From NCBI RefSeq assembly GCF_042682915.1, contig NZ_JBHUIW010000011.1, forward strand, positions 86,804-150,803: 64,000 nt of DNA. The letters run 5' to 3'. Origin of the DNA: Rhodoplanes azumiensis (GTDB lineage Bacteria > Pseudomonadota > Alphaproteobacteria > Rhizobiales > Xanthobacteraceae). The position numbers were made by a program, and so were the translations under genes. Shown piece after piece: positions 16,968 to 25,632 of the stretch (position 1 is the stretch's first letter; the number at the start of each line of letters is the position of its first letter). Under the pieces are notes generated by a model, which did not search any database, was not told the origin of the DNA, and saw only the letters and a program-made list of their open reading frames with translations.

Positions 16968-17421
16968 GGAGGTATTTTGCCCGAACGATTGACGGGGGGT
17001 TAACGGAGGATGGCGGCGAGCGCGGCGACGGCGAGCTCGGGTGTCCGGTCGGTGCGTCGACGTCGCCGAGGTCTGGCGGGCGAGACGGTCGGCGTGCACG
17101 GCCACGGACCGGGGCGTCGCGGTGATCGCGCGGCGTCGCGGTGATCGACGCGGCGATCCTGTTCGGCGTCGTCACGCTCGGCAGCGACCGGCCGAGGCGG
17201 TCGGATCGGCGTGGCTCGTGGACGACGCGCCGCTTCGCCCACGGGATCCAGAAGCCCCCGCAACCGCAGGAGAAACAGGTCTGGACAAAACCGGAATCGC
17301 GGCCCCCCTGTCGCCGGTCGGATCCGTGACCCTTGGTCCCGGTTGCTCGGGTCGCAGCGCGTTACGCCGCACCCGGAACACGAGCCTTCCGGTCACCGGC
17401 GACGCCGGCGCGCCGTCGCGT

Positions 17422-17940
17422 TCACCACAGCCAGCCGCTGCGCTTCGGGCCGAGCTCGTCGATGCGGGCTTTCTGGGTCGCGTCGAGCGCGGCGTAGAAG
17501 GCGTCGAAGGCCGGGCGGACCAGGCGCAGCGCCTGGATCGCCGTGTCGAGCCGCTTCTCCATCATGGCGAGCTGCTCGGGCGCCGTCTGCAGGCGCGGCA
17601 CCCGCTTCGGGCAGGCGGTCGCGAACAGGTCCGCCGCCTTGGCCGAGGCGGTCTTGAGGTCGTCGAGCGGCTTCTGCTGGGCCTCCGTCGGCTTGATCAC
17701 CCGCTCGATCCAGGTCACCCGCCACTGGGTGAGACCGATGGAGCGCGAATCGCACAGCCGGCGCATGCCACCGGTGCCGAGCGTGCCCGGGCCGGTCATC
17801 ACGCCGGGCAGCAGCACCATCCCGCGGGCGCCGCGCACCGGCTCCGGATAGGCGGGCGCCTGCGCCAGGGCCGGAGCCGCCGCCGCAAGGCCGAGCAAGC
17901 CGAGGCCGACCGCGAGACCGACGAGACGCTTCGTCGTCAT
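17422..17940 (-). CDS. LTXXQ-motif (Spy-like) periplasmic protein
   Basis: A 172-residue exported protein. The signal peptide is about residues 1-26 (LVGLAVGLGLLGLAAAAPALAQ). The mature part carries two related helical repeats, with IKPTEAQQKPLDDLKTASAK and LDATQKARIDEL, both fitting the LTxxQ pattern of the Spy/CpxP chaperone superfamily. These proteins bind unfolded proteins or sense envelope stress. Here the motif reads PTEAQ and DATQK rather than strict LTxxQ. No CpxAR-type regulator is adjacent. Confidence 0.85.
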   Translation of the reverse strand: MTTKRLVGLAVGLGLLGLAAAAPALAQAPAYPEPVRGARGMVLLPGVMTGPGTLGTGGMRRLCDSRSIGLTQWRVTWIERVIKPTEAQQKPLDDLKTASAKAADLFATACPKRVPRLQTAPEQLAMMEKRLDTAIQALRLVRPAFDAFYAALDATQKARIDELGPKRSGWLW

Positions 17941-18601
17941 GACACACCTCCTGCTTTTACGGTGACGAGTGTCGCGCGCACACGCGCGGCCATGTTGACA
18001 TGCGTCAAGGGGCGTCCTGATCAGGCGGTCGAGCCCGCTCGCCGGCGAGGCGCGACCTCTCCGAGCGTTGCCTCGGTCCCACCTTATGGGAAATGCGCCA
18101 GGACCGCGGCGACTCGGGAGATTTCTGGTTTTCCACGGACCCGGATCAGATCTCGTGCGTTACACCGACGGCCATGACGGCTGACTCTTTCCGCCACCCT
18201 GAAGTGCCCGGCGAAGCCGGGCCTCGAAGGGCGACGGCATCGATCTCGGGCTTGCCCGAGATCGATGCCATTGAAGCCCAAGTCGGCAACACCGACTTGG
18301 GTGGCCGCGTCCTTCGAGGCTCGCTGCGCGAATACTCGCAGCGCGAGCACTCGCGGCGCGAGCACATCAGGCTGCGCGAGCACCTCGGGATGACGGGTCC
18401 AAGGTCCGGGGCCGTTGATGTTAACGGATCGCGCGGAAATCCGAACACGTCCTCACACCGATGCCCGTTCTCGGCGTGATGCTCTTCGACATTGCCGTGC
18501 GGCCGGAGCAGAAGGCGCGGGGTTCGTCGACGATCGAGGTTGCGAGGCCGGTGGGCCGAGGGATCCCGACGGGTACGGTCGCGCGGCGAGCAGGGTGCAT
18601 G
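17941..18601. other. Gene-free region carrying family A dispersed repeat
   Basis: About 660 bases between the LTXXQ gene and a hypothetical gene. Some 200 bases are occupied by a structured repeat element (18192-18398). No RNA gene or convincing promoter was identified in the remainder. Confidence 0.6.
18192..18398. repeat. Dispersed repeat, family A, long copy 1
   Basis: An intergenic element with several hairpins: gatctcgggcttgcccgagatc, aagtcggcaacaccgactt, and a run of gcgcgagcac-like words. It ends in ctcgggatgacgggtcc. The order cctcgaagggcg, catcgatctcggg, cccgagatcga, gaagcc, aagtcggc, gccgc, tccttcgagg is shared with the element at 59911-60110. Confidence 0.8.
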
Positions 18602-19339
18602 ATGCGGAATCAGCGGGAACTGGACGATCTGTCGGTGCGCGCCGCCATGGCGACATGGCGTGCCGGCGAGGCGGCGTTCTCGGCCGAGATGCGAGCCGCC
18701 GCGGCGCTGACCCCGCGAACGTTCGATCGCTGGCTCGCCTTCCACGACCTCGCCGATCGCCTGCGCCCCGCTCAGCGCCGCCAGCTGCTCGCATTCCTCG
18801 ACGACGTCGCGCGCCCGGCCTTTCGCAGTGCGGCGATGCCGACCTCCGAGGCGTTCGCGCGGCTCGACGAGATCAACTTCGACGCCGTGCGGGCCGGCAT
18901 CACCACGGCCTCGCTGACGGGGCTGCTCACCCGCTTCGCCTGCGCCTGTGCACCCGCCGTCTACGCGCCGGCGACGCGACACGCGCGCCGCGGCATTCAG
19001 GCGATCGGGTACCGGCTGCCCGACATGAGCTACCGCAGCTACATGTTGGCCTTCATGAACGAGCACGCGCGCTTCGCCGATCGGGTGGCGACGATCGTGT
19101 TGTCGGCCGGCAGCGCGGCGGCGGAGCGGCCGGTGATGCCGCTCGATCTCCTGGTGATGCGGGCGCTCGACCGGCGGCTGATGCTGGCCGGCGGTTATCC
19201 GCAGGAGTGGCTCGCCGCGGTGATCGCGTCGGCGGAGTCGGTCGTGGCGATGCCGCGACCGGTCCGGGCCGCCGGCGGCAGCCGCGGCGTCGCGCCGCCG
19301 ACGGGGCACGACCTGCTGCCCGGCGAGACCGCCGGCTGA
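18602..19339 (+). CDS. Hypothetical protein
   Basis: A 245-residue, mostly helical protein that I do not recognise. It starts MRNQRELDDLSVRAAMATWR and has distinctive stretches GYRLPDMSYRSYMLAFMNEH, PLDLLVMRALDRRLMLAGGY and QEWLAAVIASAESV. No signal peptide or transmembrane helix is evident. The second ATG of an ATGATG pair is preferred because AGCAGGG sits about 6 bases upstream. It converges with the HAD phosphatase gene, with 18 bases between stops. Confidence 0.65.
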   Translation: MRNQRELDDLSVRAAMATWRAGEAAFSAEMRAAAALTPRTFDRWLAFHDLADRLRPAQRRQLLAFLDDVARPAFRSAAMPTSEAFARLDEINFDAVRAGITTASLTGLLTRFACACAPAVYAPATRHARRGIQAIGYRLPDMSYRSYMLAFMNEHARFADRVATIVLSAGSAAAERPVMPLDLLVMRALDRRLMLAGGYPQEWLAAVIASAESVVAMPRPVRAAGGSRGVAPPTGHDLLPGETAG

Positions 19340-19357
19340 CGCCGGCGCCGTCCGGGC

Positions 19358-20059
19358 TCAGGTCTCGGAAGGGAGCACCGCGAGGCGCGCGTCGATCACC
19401 TGCCGGATCAGTCCGGGGAGATCCGCCGGCCGCTCGCACAGCGTCAGGGCTTGCGCGGCCGTGAGCTCCTCGGCGCCGCCGAATCCCCAGGTCACGCCGA
19501 TGCAGTCGAGGCCGTTGGCGCGCGCGCCGTTCACGTCGTGCTCGCGGTCGCCGACCATGATGCAGGTCTCGGGATCGATGTCCTCGGTGCCGAGGCACAT
19601 CGCGATGACGTCGGCCTTCTGGTCGATGCGGCCGTCCAGCGACGAGCCGTAGACGCGCTCGAAACGCGGCGCGAGGCCGAAGCGGGCGACGATCTTCTCG
19701 GCGAAGCCGACCAGCTTGGAGGTGGCGACGTAGAGGCGGAAGCCGTCGTCGGCGAGTGCCGCGACCGCCTCGGCCATGCCGGGATAGAGTCGGTTGTCGT
19801 AGAGGGCGCCGGCCGCGTAGTGGGTGCGGTAGTGCTGGAGCGCCGCCGCCGCCTTCTCGGGGTCGTCGAGCAGGAGCATGAAGCTCTCCCGCAGCGGCGG
19901 TCCGATGATCCAGGCGAGCGGCTCGCCGTCCGGCCACGGCTTGCCGACCTGCTCCAGCGCGAAGCGGAACGAGGCGTACACGCCGCCGGCCGGATCGCTG
20001 ATGGTCCCGTCGAGGTCCAACAGCACGGTGCCGCGCGGGGCAGGGACGGACCCGCTCAT
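19358..20059 (-). CDS. HAD-family phosphatase (Gph-like)
   Basis: A 233-residue haloacid dehalogenase hydrolase. Motif I is VLLDLDGTISDP with the nucleophile Asp, motif II is the Ser in VATSKL, motif III the Lys in DQKADV, and motif IV GDREHDV. The cap domain between motifs I and II is helical (C1 type), as in phosphoglycolate phosphatase. The substrate is not defined. It is the last gene of the pyrK-pyrD-amidohydrolase-pyrE cluster, 46 bases after pyrE, so a nucleotide or sugar-phosphate substrate is plausible. Confidence 0.9.
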   Translation of the reverse strand: MSGSVPAPRGTVLLDLDGTISDPAGGVYASFRFALEQVGKPWPDGEPLAWIIGPPLRESFMLLLDDPEKAAAALQHYRTHYAAGALYDNRLYPGMAEAVAALADDGFRLYVATSKLVGFAEKIVARFGLAPRFERVYGSSLDGRIDQKADVIAMCLGTEDIDPETCIMVGDREHDVNGARANGLDCIGVTWGFGGAEELTAAQALTLCERPADLPGLIRQVIDARLAVLPSET

Positions 20060-20105
20060 GCGGGTCGCCCGGACGGTGCGGCGATCATCGCCTGGGTCAA
20101 GGCGC

Positions 20106-20891
20106 TCACGCCGCGGCGCTGGCGCCGGAGGCGGGGCCACCCGCGCCGGTGCCGACCTTCTCCGGATCGCTGTCGAAGTTGGAGATGCCGCCGTGCGCGG
20201 CCGACCACTCCGACGGTCCTTCGAGGAACGCCTTCACCTCGCGCAGCACGCCGGGATCGAAATGGCCGCTGGCGGTGGCGACCTCCAGCACGTCGCGCCA
20301 GGTGGCGAGGTGATGCAGCTCGACGCCGAGGTCGCGCATGTTGCCCGACACCATCGGGAAGATGTCGTAGTAGAACAGCACGAAGCAGTGGTCGACCGTG
20401 GCGCCGGCCTTGCGGAGCGCGTTGCAGAAATTCACCTTGCTGCGCCCGTCGGTGGCCAGATCCTCGACCAGCAGGGTGCGCGAGCCCGGCACAACCTCGC
20501 CCTCGATCTGGGCGTTGCGGCCGAAGCCCTTCGCCTTCTTGCGGATGTACTGCATCGGCAGCATCAGCTTGTCGGCGATCCAGGCGGCGAATGGGATACC
20601 GGCGGTCTCGCCGCCCGCGATGTTGTCGATCGACTCGTAGCCGACCTCGGTGAGGATCGTGGAGGCCGCGAAGTCCATCAAGGCGGAGCGCAGCCGCGGA
20701 TAGGAGATGATCTTGCGGCAGTCGACGTAGACCGGGCTCGCCCACCCCGACGTGAACACGAAGGGCTGCGCCGCATTGAACTGGATCGCCTTGATCTCCA
20801 GCAGCATCTTGGCGGTCTGCTGGGCGATCACGCGTTTCTCGGTCGGGGGGGAAAACGTGCTCACGGGGTCCTCCGTCTCTGGCACCGTCAT
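20106..20891 (-). CDS. pyrE: Orotate phosphoribosyltransferase
   Basis: A 261-residue enzyme that joins orotate and PRPP to orotidine 5'-phosphate, the fifth step of UMP synthesis. The PRPP-binding loop is LLVEDLATDGRSK, the substrate region is FVFTSGWASPVYVDCRK, and GGETAGIPFAAW and KKAKGFGR are typical of the longer PyrE subgroup in alphaproteobacteria. The C-terminus ends in a flexible Gly/Ala tail. It lies in the same direction as pyrD and pyrK but is separated from them by an M20 amidohydrolase and 260 bases. Confidence 0.94.
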   Translation of the reverse strand: MTVPETEDPVSTFSPPTEKRVIAQQTAKMLLEIKAIQFNAAQPFVFTSGWASPVYVDCRKIISYPRLRSALMDFAASTILTEVGYESIDNIAGGETAGIPFAAWIADKLMLPMQYIRKKAKGFGRNAQIEGEVVPGSRTLLVEDLATDGRSKVNFCNALRKAGATVDHCFVLFYYDIFPMVSGNMRDLGVELHHLATWRDVLEVATASGHFDPGVLREVKAFLEGPSEWSAAHGGISNFDSDPEKVGTGAGGPASGASAAA

Positions 20892-21151
20892 GAGCCGCGC
20901 GCGAAAACCGCCGGTCAGCCGTGGCTGCCGGCGTCGAGTTCAGTCTCGAGCATGAGCGCGACTCGGCTCTTATCGCGCCATGCGCCGGGCCGGTCAAGCG
21001 ACTCGGCCCCTTCAGGAATTCCGGTTTCCCCAAGTTCTCCAAACAGCTTCGCGAGACGTGGCGGCGCCGCAGGGCGGCTCCGCGGCATCGCCGGCGGCAT
21101 CGGCGACGGCCGCCGCCCTCCGCGCCGCAACCGATGGTCGGCCGGGTGCGG

Positions 21152-22435
21152 TCACGGCCCTTCGACCGCGAAGGCGTGCATCAGCTCGACGCCCTGTATG
21201 AAGTCGTCGAGGTCCAGGGCCTCGGCCGGATTGTGCGAGCCGTTGGCGTTGCGCACGAAGATCATGGCCGAGGGGATGCCGGCATTGGCGAACACGGCGG
21301 CGTCGTGGCCGGCCCCGGAAGCGAGCGTCTCGGTCGGCAGGCCGAGCTTCTCGGACGCCGCGACGAGCTTTCGCACCAGCGCCTCGTCCATGCGGGCGGG
21401 CTCGGCGTAGACGCGGTCGTCGAACTCGAACTTGACGTGGCGCAGGTCGGAGACGGCGCGGCACTCCGAGCGGAACAGCTCGTAGAACGCCTCCAGCGTC
21501 TCGAAGCTCTGGCTGCGCACCTCGAACGAGAAGGTGACCTCGCCGGGGATGCGGCTGATCGCGTGCTCGTTCGGATCGGTGCCGATCACGCCGGCCGTGA
21601 CGACGAGGTCGAGGCCGCGCTCCAGGAGCCGCATCCAGTGCTCGTCGAGCCGCATGAGCAGATCGGCGACCGCGAACACGGCGTCGCGGCGCAACCAGCG
21701 CGGCACCGTGCCGGAATGGCCCGCCTCGCCGCGGCACATGATCGCGCGGTGGCGCAGGTTGCCGCGGATGCCGGTCACCACCGCGGTGGGAAATTTTCGC
21801 GCGAGCATCACCGGGCCTTGCTCGATGTGCAGCTCCACGAAGGCCCGGATCGTCGCCGGGTCGATCATCCGCTGTCCCGCCGCGGCCGCCTCGACGTCGA
21901 TGCCGGCGGCTTGGAGCGTCTCGCGCAGCGTGCGGCCGGTGCCGCGGCGCTTCGCCTCCATGTCCTTCGGATCGAGCGTGCCGAACAGGAGGCGCGAGCC
22001 GATATTGGCGCGGCCGTAGAAGGCGCTCTCCTCGCCGCGCAGCACCATGGCGCGCACCGGCACGGGCGGACGTGTGCCGTCGGCCGCGATGCGGATCAGC
22101 GTGAGCAGGGCCGCGACGACGCCGGCGCCGCCGTCGAAATTGCCGCCCTGCGGCACCGAGTCGGCATGCGAGGCGAGCAGCAGCGCCGGCTTGGTGCCGT
22201 CGTCGCCGGGAAGCGACACGATCATGTTCTGGGCGGCGTCGGTCTTCACCTTGAGGCCGTGCCGCTCGGCGGTCTCGCGAAAGATCGCGATCGCGGCGTT
22301 CTCGCCGGCGTCGTAGCACTCGCGCGTGATGCCGACACCGTCGAACGACGCCTCGCGCAGGGCGTCGAACAGGTCGCGCGCGATGTCGCGCAGGCGGAGC
22401 GGCTCGGGCAGGCGGACCACGGCGGCGTCACTCAT
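21152..22435 (-). CDS. M20 amidohydrolase (N-carbamoyl-amino-acid / ureidosuccinate-type hydrolase)
   Basis: A 427-residue zinc-dependent hydrolase of the hydantoin-utilisation (HyuC/allantoate amidohydrolase) branch of M20. Metal and active-site motifs are LASHADSVPQGGNFDGGAG, VLRGEESAFYG, ELHIEQGPVM and SGAGHDAAVFA, followed by GSHNPAEALD. Members remove the carbamoyl group from N-carbamoyl amino acids, beta-ureidopropionate or allantoate. It sits between pyrD and pyrE, 41 bases from pyrD. N-carbamoyl-L-aspartate is an intermediate of that pathway, so ureidosuccinase activity is an attractive but unproven guess. Confidence 0.88.
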   Translation of the reverse strand: MSDAAVVRLPEPLRLRDIARDLFDALREASFDGVGITRECYDAGENAAIAIFRETAERHGLKVKTDAAQNMIVSLPGDDGTKPALLLASHADSVPQGGNFDGGAGVVAALLTLIRIAADGTRPPVPVRAMVLRGEESAFYGRANIGSRLLFGTLDPKDMEAKRRGTGRTLRETLQAAGIDVEAAAAGQRMIDPATIRAFVELHIEQGPVMLARKFPTAVVTGIRGNLRHRAIMCRGEAGHSGTVPRWLRRDAVFAVADLLMRLDEHWMRLLERGLDLVVTAGVIGTDPNEHAISRIPGEVTFSFEVRSQSFETLEAFYELFRSECRAVSDLRHVKFEFDDRVYAEPARMDEALVRKLVAASEKLGLPTETLASGAGHDAAVFANAGIPSAMIFVRNANGSHNPAEALDLDDFIQGVELMHAFAVEGP

Positions 22436-22476
22436 GGGACGATCTCGCTACGATACTCTGGTTGCGGCGGTCGTGA

Positions 22477-23481
22477 TCACGAGGCGGCCTCGTGGGTGTC
22501 GACCGTCAGATCCGCGTCGTGGATCGCGCCGGTGAGCGCGGCGACGCGCGGGAATCCTTTTCGCCGGCAGTAGTCGACGAGGCCGTGGATCACGGTGAGC
22601 ATCGCGGTCGGGCGCACGAAGGTGGCGGTGCCGACCTGGACGGCGGTGGCGCCGGCCAGCATGAACTCGACCGCGTCGGCGGCCGTCGCGATGCCGCCAC
22701 AGCCGATCACCGGGATTTTGACGGCGCGGGCGCATTGCCACACCATCCGCACCGCGATCGGCTTGATGGCGGGACCGGAGAGCCCGCCCATCACGTTGCC
22801 GAGCCGCGGCCGCATCGTCTCGATGTCGATCGACATGGCGAGGATCGTGTTGGCGACCACGACGGCGTCGGCGCCGGCCGCCTCGGCGGCGCGGGCGACG
22901 CTCGCGATATCGCCCGTGTTGGGCGACAGCTTCACCCACAGCGGCAGCGCCGTGGCGCGCCGCATCTTCTCGACCACCAGCGCGGTCGGGCGCGGGTCCA
23001 TGGCGAAGGCCTTGCCGTCCTCCTCGATGTTCGGGCACGAGATGTTCGCCTCGATCGCGGCGACGCCCGGCACGTCGACGTGTTTCACCGCGTCGGCGAA
23101 GGCGTCGGCCGAGAGCGCCGAGACGCTGACGACCAGCGGGGTCGGCACGCCGCGATAGAGCGGCAGCGTCTCCTCGACGAAGTGATCGAGCCCCTTGCTC
23201 GGGATGCCGATCGAATTGAGCATGCCCTGGCCGACCTCGCAGACGCGCGGCGTCGGGTTGCCGCCGCGCAGCTGCGGCGTCACGGTCTTCGTCACCAGCG
23301 CGCCGAGCGCCTCGAACGGCACGATCGCGCCGAGATTCTCGGCGAAGGTGCCGGACGCCGGCATCACGGCGTTGCGCAGCGTCAGGCTGCCGATGCGGAC
23401 CGTCTGGTCGATCGTCTGGCCGGCGGCGATGCCTGTCGTCCCGCCCGGACCGGCGCCGTGGGGTGAGGCCGGGCCTACCAT
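22477..23481 (-). CDS. pyrD: Dihydroorotate dehydrogenase, class 1B catalytic subunit
   Basis: A 334-residue FMN enzyme that interconverts dihydroorotate and orotate, using NAD+ through PyrK. The catalytic Cys149 lies in EANISCPN, which marks class 1 (class 2 has Ser). Other landmarks are MPASGTFAENLG, LNSIGIPSKGL, LWVKLSPNTG and PVIGCGGIATAADAVEFMLAGA for phosphate/FMN binding. Its ATG overlaps the stop of pyrK (ATGGTAG), so the two subunits are translationally coupled. Many alphaproteobacteria instead carry membrane-bound class 2 PyrD, so this may be a second enzyme. Confidence 0.93.
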   Translation of the reverse strand: MVGPASPHGAGPGGTTGIAAGQTIDQTVRIGSLTLRNAVMPASGTFAENLGAIVPFEALGALVTKTVTPQLRGGNPTPRVCEVGQGMLNSIGIPSKGLDHFVEETLPLYRGVPTPLVVSVSALSADAFADAVKHVDVPGVAAIEANISCPNIEEDGKAFAMDPRPTALVVEKMRRATALPLWVKLSPNTGDIASVARAAEAAGADAVVVANTILAMSIDIETMRPRLGNVMGGLSGPAIKPIAVRMVWQCARAVKIPVIGCGGIATAADAVEFMLAGATAVQVGTATFVRPTAMLTVIHGLVDYCRRKGFPRVAALTGAIHDADLTVDTHEAAS

Positions 23482-24452
23482 GACATCGCCTCGGCGAGCG
23501 GGAACACCGGCCCCTCGGTGCAGACGCGGCGCGCCTCGACGGTGCCGTCGACCGAGAAGTTGCGCACGCAGCAGAAGCACATGCCGAGCCCGCAGGCCAT
23601 CTGCTGCTCGAGCGCGACCTCGCCCGGAATGTTCAGCTCGCGGCCGACGCGCTGCATCGTGAGCATCAGCCGGTTGGAGCCGCAGGTGTAGAACGCATCG
23701 GCGCGCCCCGCCGCGACGGCCTCGCGCAGGATCGCCTCGACATTCGCCGGATCGCTCGACCCGTCGGTGTCGAGCACGATGCGCACCGCCGCGCCGACCG
23801 CGGCGAAGCGCTCCGCCGACATCACGGTCGCGGGGCTGCGGGCCGACAGGATCGCCGTGACGCCGACGCCCTGCGCGGCCGCCGCCTCGGCGAGCGGCGC
23901 GAGCGTGGCGAGCCCGACGCCGCGGCCGAGCACGACGATGTGCTTCGCGCTCTCCGGAATCGAGAAGCCGACGCCGAGCGGGCCGAGCAGCCGCATGGTG
24001 CGGCCGACCTTGATCGAGGCGAGCGCCCGGGTGCCGACGCCCGTGACCTTGTAGAGGAACTCGACGCGGCCGCGCGCCGGGTCGGCGCCGTAGAGGCTCA
24101 TCGGCCGGCGCAGGAACGGCTTGTCCTCGGCCGTGTGCGGGCATTCGAGATTGAAGAACTGGCCGGCCTTGGCGAGCGGCGCCGGGTCGGGCGCCTCCAG
24201 CACGAGGTGGCGGTATTCGTCGTTCAGCCAGACATGCGACACCACGACGCCGAGCACGTCGGCGACCGGGGGCGGCGCCGGCACGGGCGCCGCATGCGGA
24301 TCGGGGGCGGTCTGCACACTCGATCCTGCCGTGCCGGACGGAGCTCCGCCAGTCCCTTGCGGCGTGCCGCCATGCGGGCCGCTCGCGTGCGGTCCGATCG
24401 TCGGCGGACCGGCGGCGGGTCGGATCGGCGGGAAGCTGATCGTCTGGCCCAT
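23475..24452 (-). CDS. pyrK: Dihydroorotate dehydrogenase electron-transfer subunit
   Basis: A 325-residue FAD and [2Fe-2S] protein that passes electrons between PyrD and NAD+. FAD binding uses RRPMSLY (residues 116-122), and nucleotide binding GRGVGLATLAPL. The cluster ligands are Cys287, Cys292, Cys295 and Cys311 (CGLGMCFCC ... RRVCTEGP). An unusual Pro/Gly-rich extension of about 60 residues precedes the flavodoxin-reductase fold and is absent from classical PyrK. It is the first gene of the cluster, and a good promoter lies about 120 bases upstream. Confidence 0.92.
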   Translation of the reverse strand: MGQTISFPPIRPAAGPPTIGPHASGPHGGTPQGTGGAPSGTAGSSVQTAPDPHAAPVPAPPPVADVLGVVVSHVWLNDEYRHLVLEAPDPAPLAKAGQFFNLECPHTAEDKPFLRRPMSLYGADPARGRVEFLYKVTGVGTRALASIKVGRTMRLLGPLGVGFSIPESAKHIVVLGRGVGLATLAPLAEAAAAQGVGVTAILSARSPATVMSAERFAAVGAAVRIVLDTDGSSDPANVEAILREAVAAGRADAFYTCGSNRLMLTMQRVGRELNIPGEVALEQQMACGLGMCFCCVRNFSVDGTVEARRVCTEGPVFPLAEAMSW

Positions 24453-24807
24453 GGCGCCCTTTCTGATCGGCTGCGGCGGTCGCGAGGCGGGCCGGGCCGA
24501 ATCGTTTCGGCCGCCGCGGACCGGTGAATCTCACCGTCGCCGCAGGTCGGCCGACCGTCTAATTTCTGAGACTATCGCAGCGAGCGGTCGCGTTGTCAAT
24601 CGGGGGCGCGACGCGCCGGAAATTTGTGACGGTAAAACAACGTTGTCGTGAATCGTCGGTGACACGACGCCGGTTTTCAGCGGAGCCGATGCCGACGTTC
24701 GAACGATCGAAATCTCTTTTTTTCTCCTCTTGTTGTGGTATCAACGGTGGTTTCTTCTCCGGGGGCGCCGTCGGCGCCCGCGCGTGCATTCGAGGGAGGG
24801 AACGCTC
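24453..24807. other. Divergent intergenic region upstream of pyrK
   Basis: About 355 bases between divergent genes. It holds the pyrK promoter (24571-24599) and, near the plus-strand gene, a perfect 7-bp hairpin gggcgcc-gtc-ggcgccc at about 24762-24778. A pyrimidine-rich tract lies at 24714-24735. No small gene was recognised. Confidence 0.55.
24571..24599 (-). promoter_or_regulatory. Sigma-70-type promoter of the pyrKD cluster
   Basis: On the minus strand TTGACA (24594-24599) is followed after 17 bases by GATAGT (24571-24576). This leaves a leader of about 110 bases before the pyrK ATG, in which no attenuator was recognised. Confidence 0.75.
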
Positions 24808-25113
24808 TTGGACGACCTGCTCACCTGGCTGAAGGCCCAGCACAACGGCCTTCGGACCTACAAGGATTTCCAGCAGAGGGTGCTGAACCTCGCCGGCTCC
24901 GATCGCGAGCACGTGGCGCTCTATCAGATCCTCGCGCTGCTGGTCGGCCGCTTCATCGATTCCTACGAGGAGCATCCGCTGACCGGCGACGTCGCCGACC
25001 AGGCCTTCGATCATCTCATCGAGATCACCGAGAAGGCGACCGCCTCTCTCGGGGCGGCGCCGGCCGACCAGCTCGCGACCCTCAACGCCATCGCGGCCGC
25101 CGATCTCGGTTGA
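24808..25113 (+). CDS. Small hypothetical protein
   Basis: A 101-residue protein starting at TTG (24808), chosen because GGAGGG lies 8 bases upstream and the frame has no better start. It reads LDDLLTWLKAQHNGLRTYKD and has a helical core YQILALLVGRFIDSYEEHPL and DQAFDHLIEITEKATASLG. No transmembrane helix, signal peptide or metal motif is seen. I do not recognise the family. It is transcribed divergently from pyrK. Confidence 0.65.
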   Translation: MDDLLTWLKAQHNGLRTYKDFQQRVLNLAGSDREHVALYQILALLVGRFIDSYEEHPLTGDVADQAFDHLIEITEKATASLGAAPADQLATLNAIAAADLG

Positions 25114-25632
25114 CCGGTTCGGTGACGCGCCGGCACCGGCCGGCCGCGCCCGATCCGCCACCGCCCTCATGCTCGGCACGAAAAGTGTGCCCGCGCGGGC
25201 ACTGTTTCGAACCGATCTCGTGGCCGGAGCCCGGCGCCCCGGCCCTGTCCGACGTGACGGCCGGAAGCGTCGCGGTGATCCGCGGCGTGCGCACCGGGGC
25301 GCCACGTCGGGGCCATCCGCGGCGCGAGGCCGAGCCCGACGGGCCGGCGCGTCTGGCCGACCTCACGGCCGCGGGGCGCCCTCGCGGCCGACGGATCAGC
25401 CGCGCGTCGCATGATGGTCGAGGCTGCACGCCGCTCGCGCGTGTCGATCCCGAATGTCGATCTGGCGGAGCGCCGAAGCGGCGGCGGTCGCAATCGCGAG
25501 CGCATGCCCCGCGACGCGGCGCACTCGTCACGATCACGCCTGCCGAGGGGCAGGAAATCGGTGACCGCCAACTCCAGATCCGTGCCGGATCCTGGCAGGT
25601 CAGACCCGCGGTCCGACGGAAAACCGTCCTGT
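25114..25632. other. Gene-free stretch before the TRAP operon
   Basis: About 520 bases of GC-rich sequence with several open frames but none with protein-like composition. A small hairpin gacggaaaaccgtc at 25615-25628 lies just before the TRAP promoter. Nothing else was identified. Confidence 0.5.

Larger units (their letters stand above)
16816..17421. other. Regulatory region of the outer-membrane gene plus gene-free stretch
   Basis: About 600 bases without a credible gene. The first 200 bases are AT-rich for this genome and hold repeated TTAAC motifs, including the CtrA-like sites annotated separately. The part from about 17010 to 17421 is GC-rich and shows nothing recognisable. Confidence 0.6.

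Noticed and set aside
17041..18177. Plus-strand open frame of 378 codons upstream of the LTXXQ gene
   Set aside because: Low-complexity Arg-rich sequence, antisense to a clear exported protein, and no ribosome binding site.
20892..21151. Pyrimidine-type attenuator in front of pyrE
   Set aside because: No leader peptide plus terminator with a T-run was seen in the 260-base gap.
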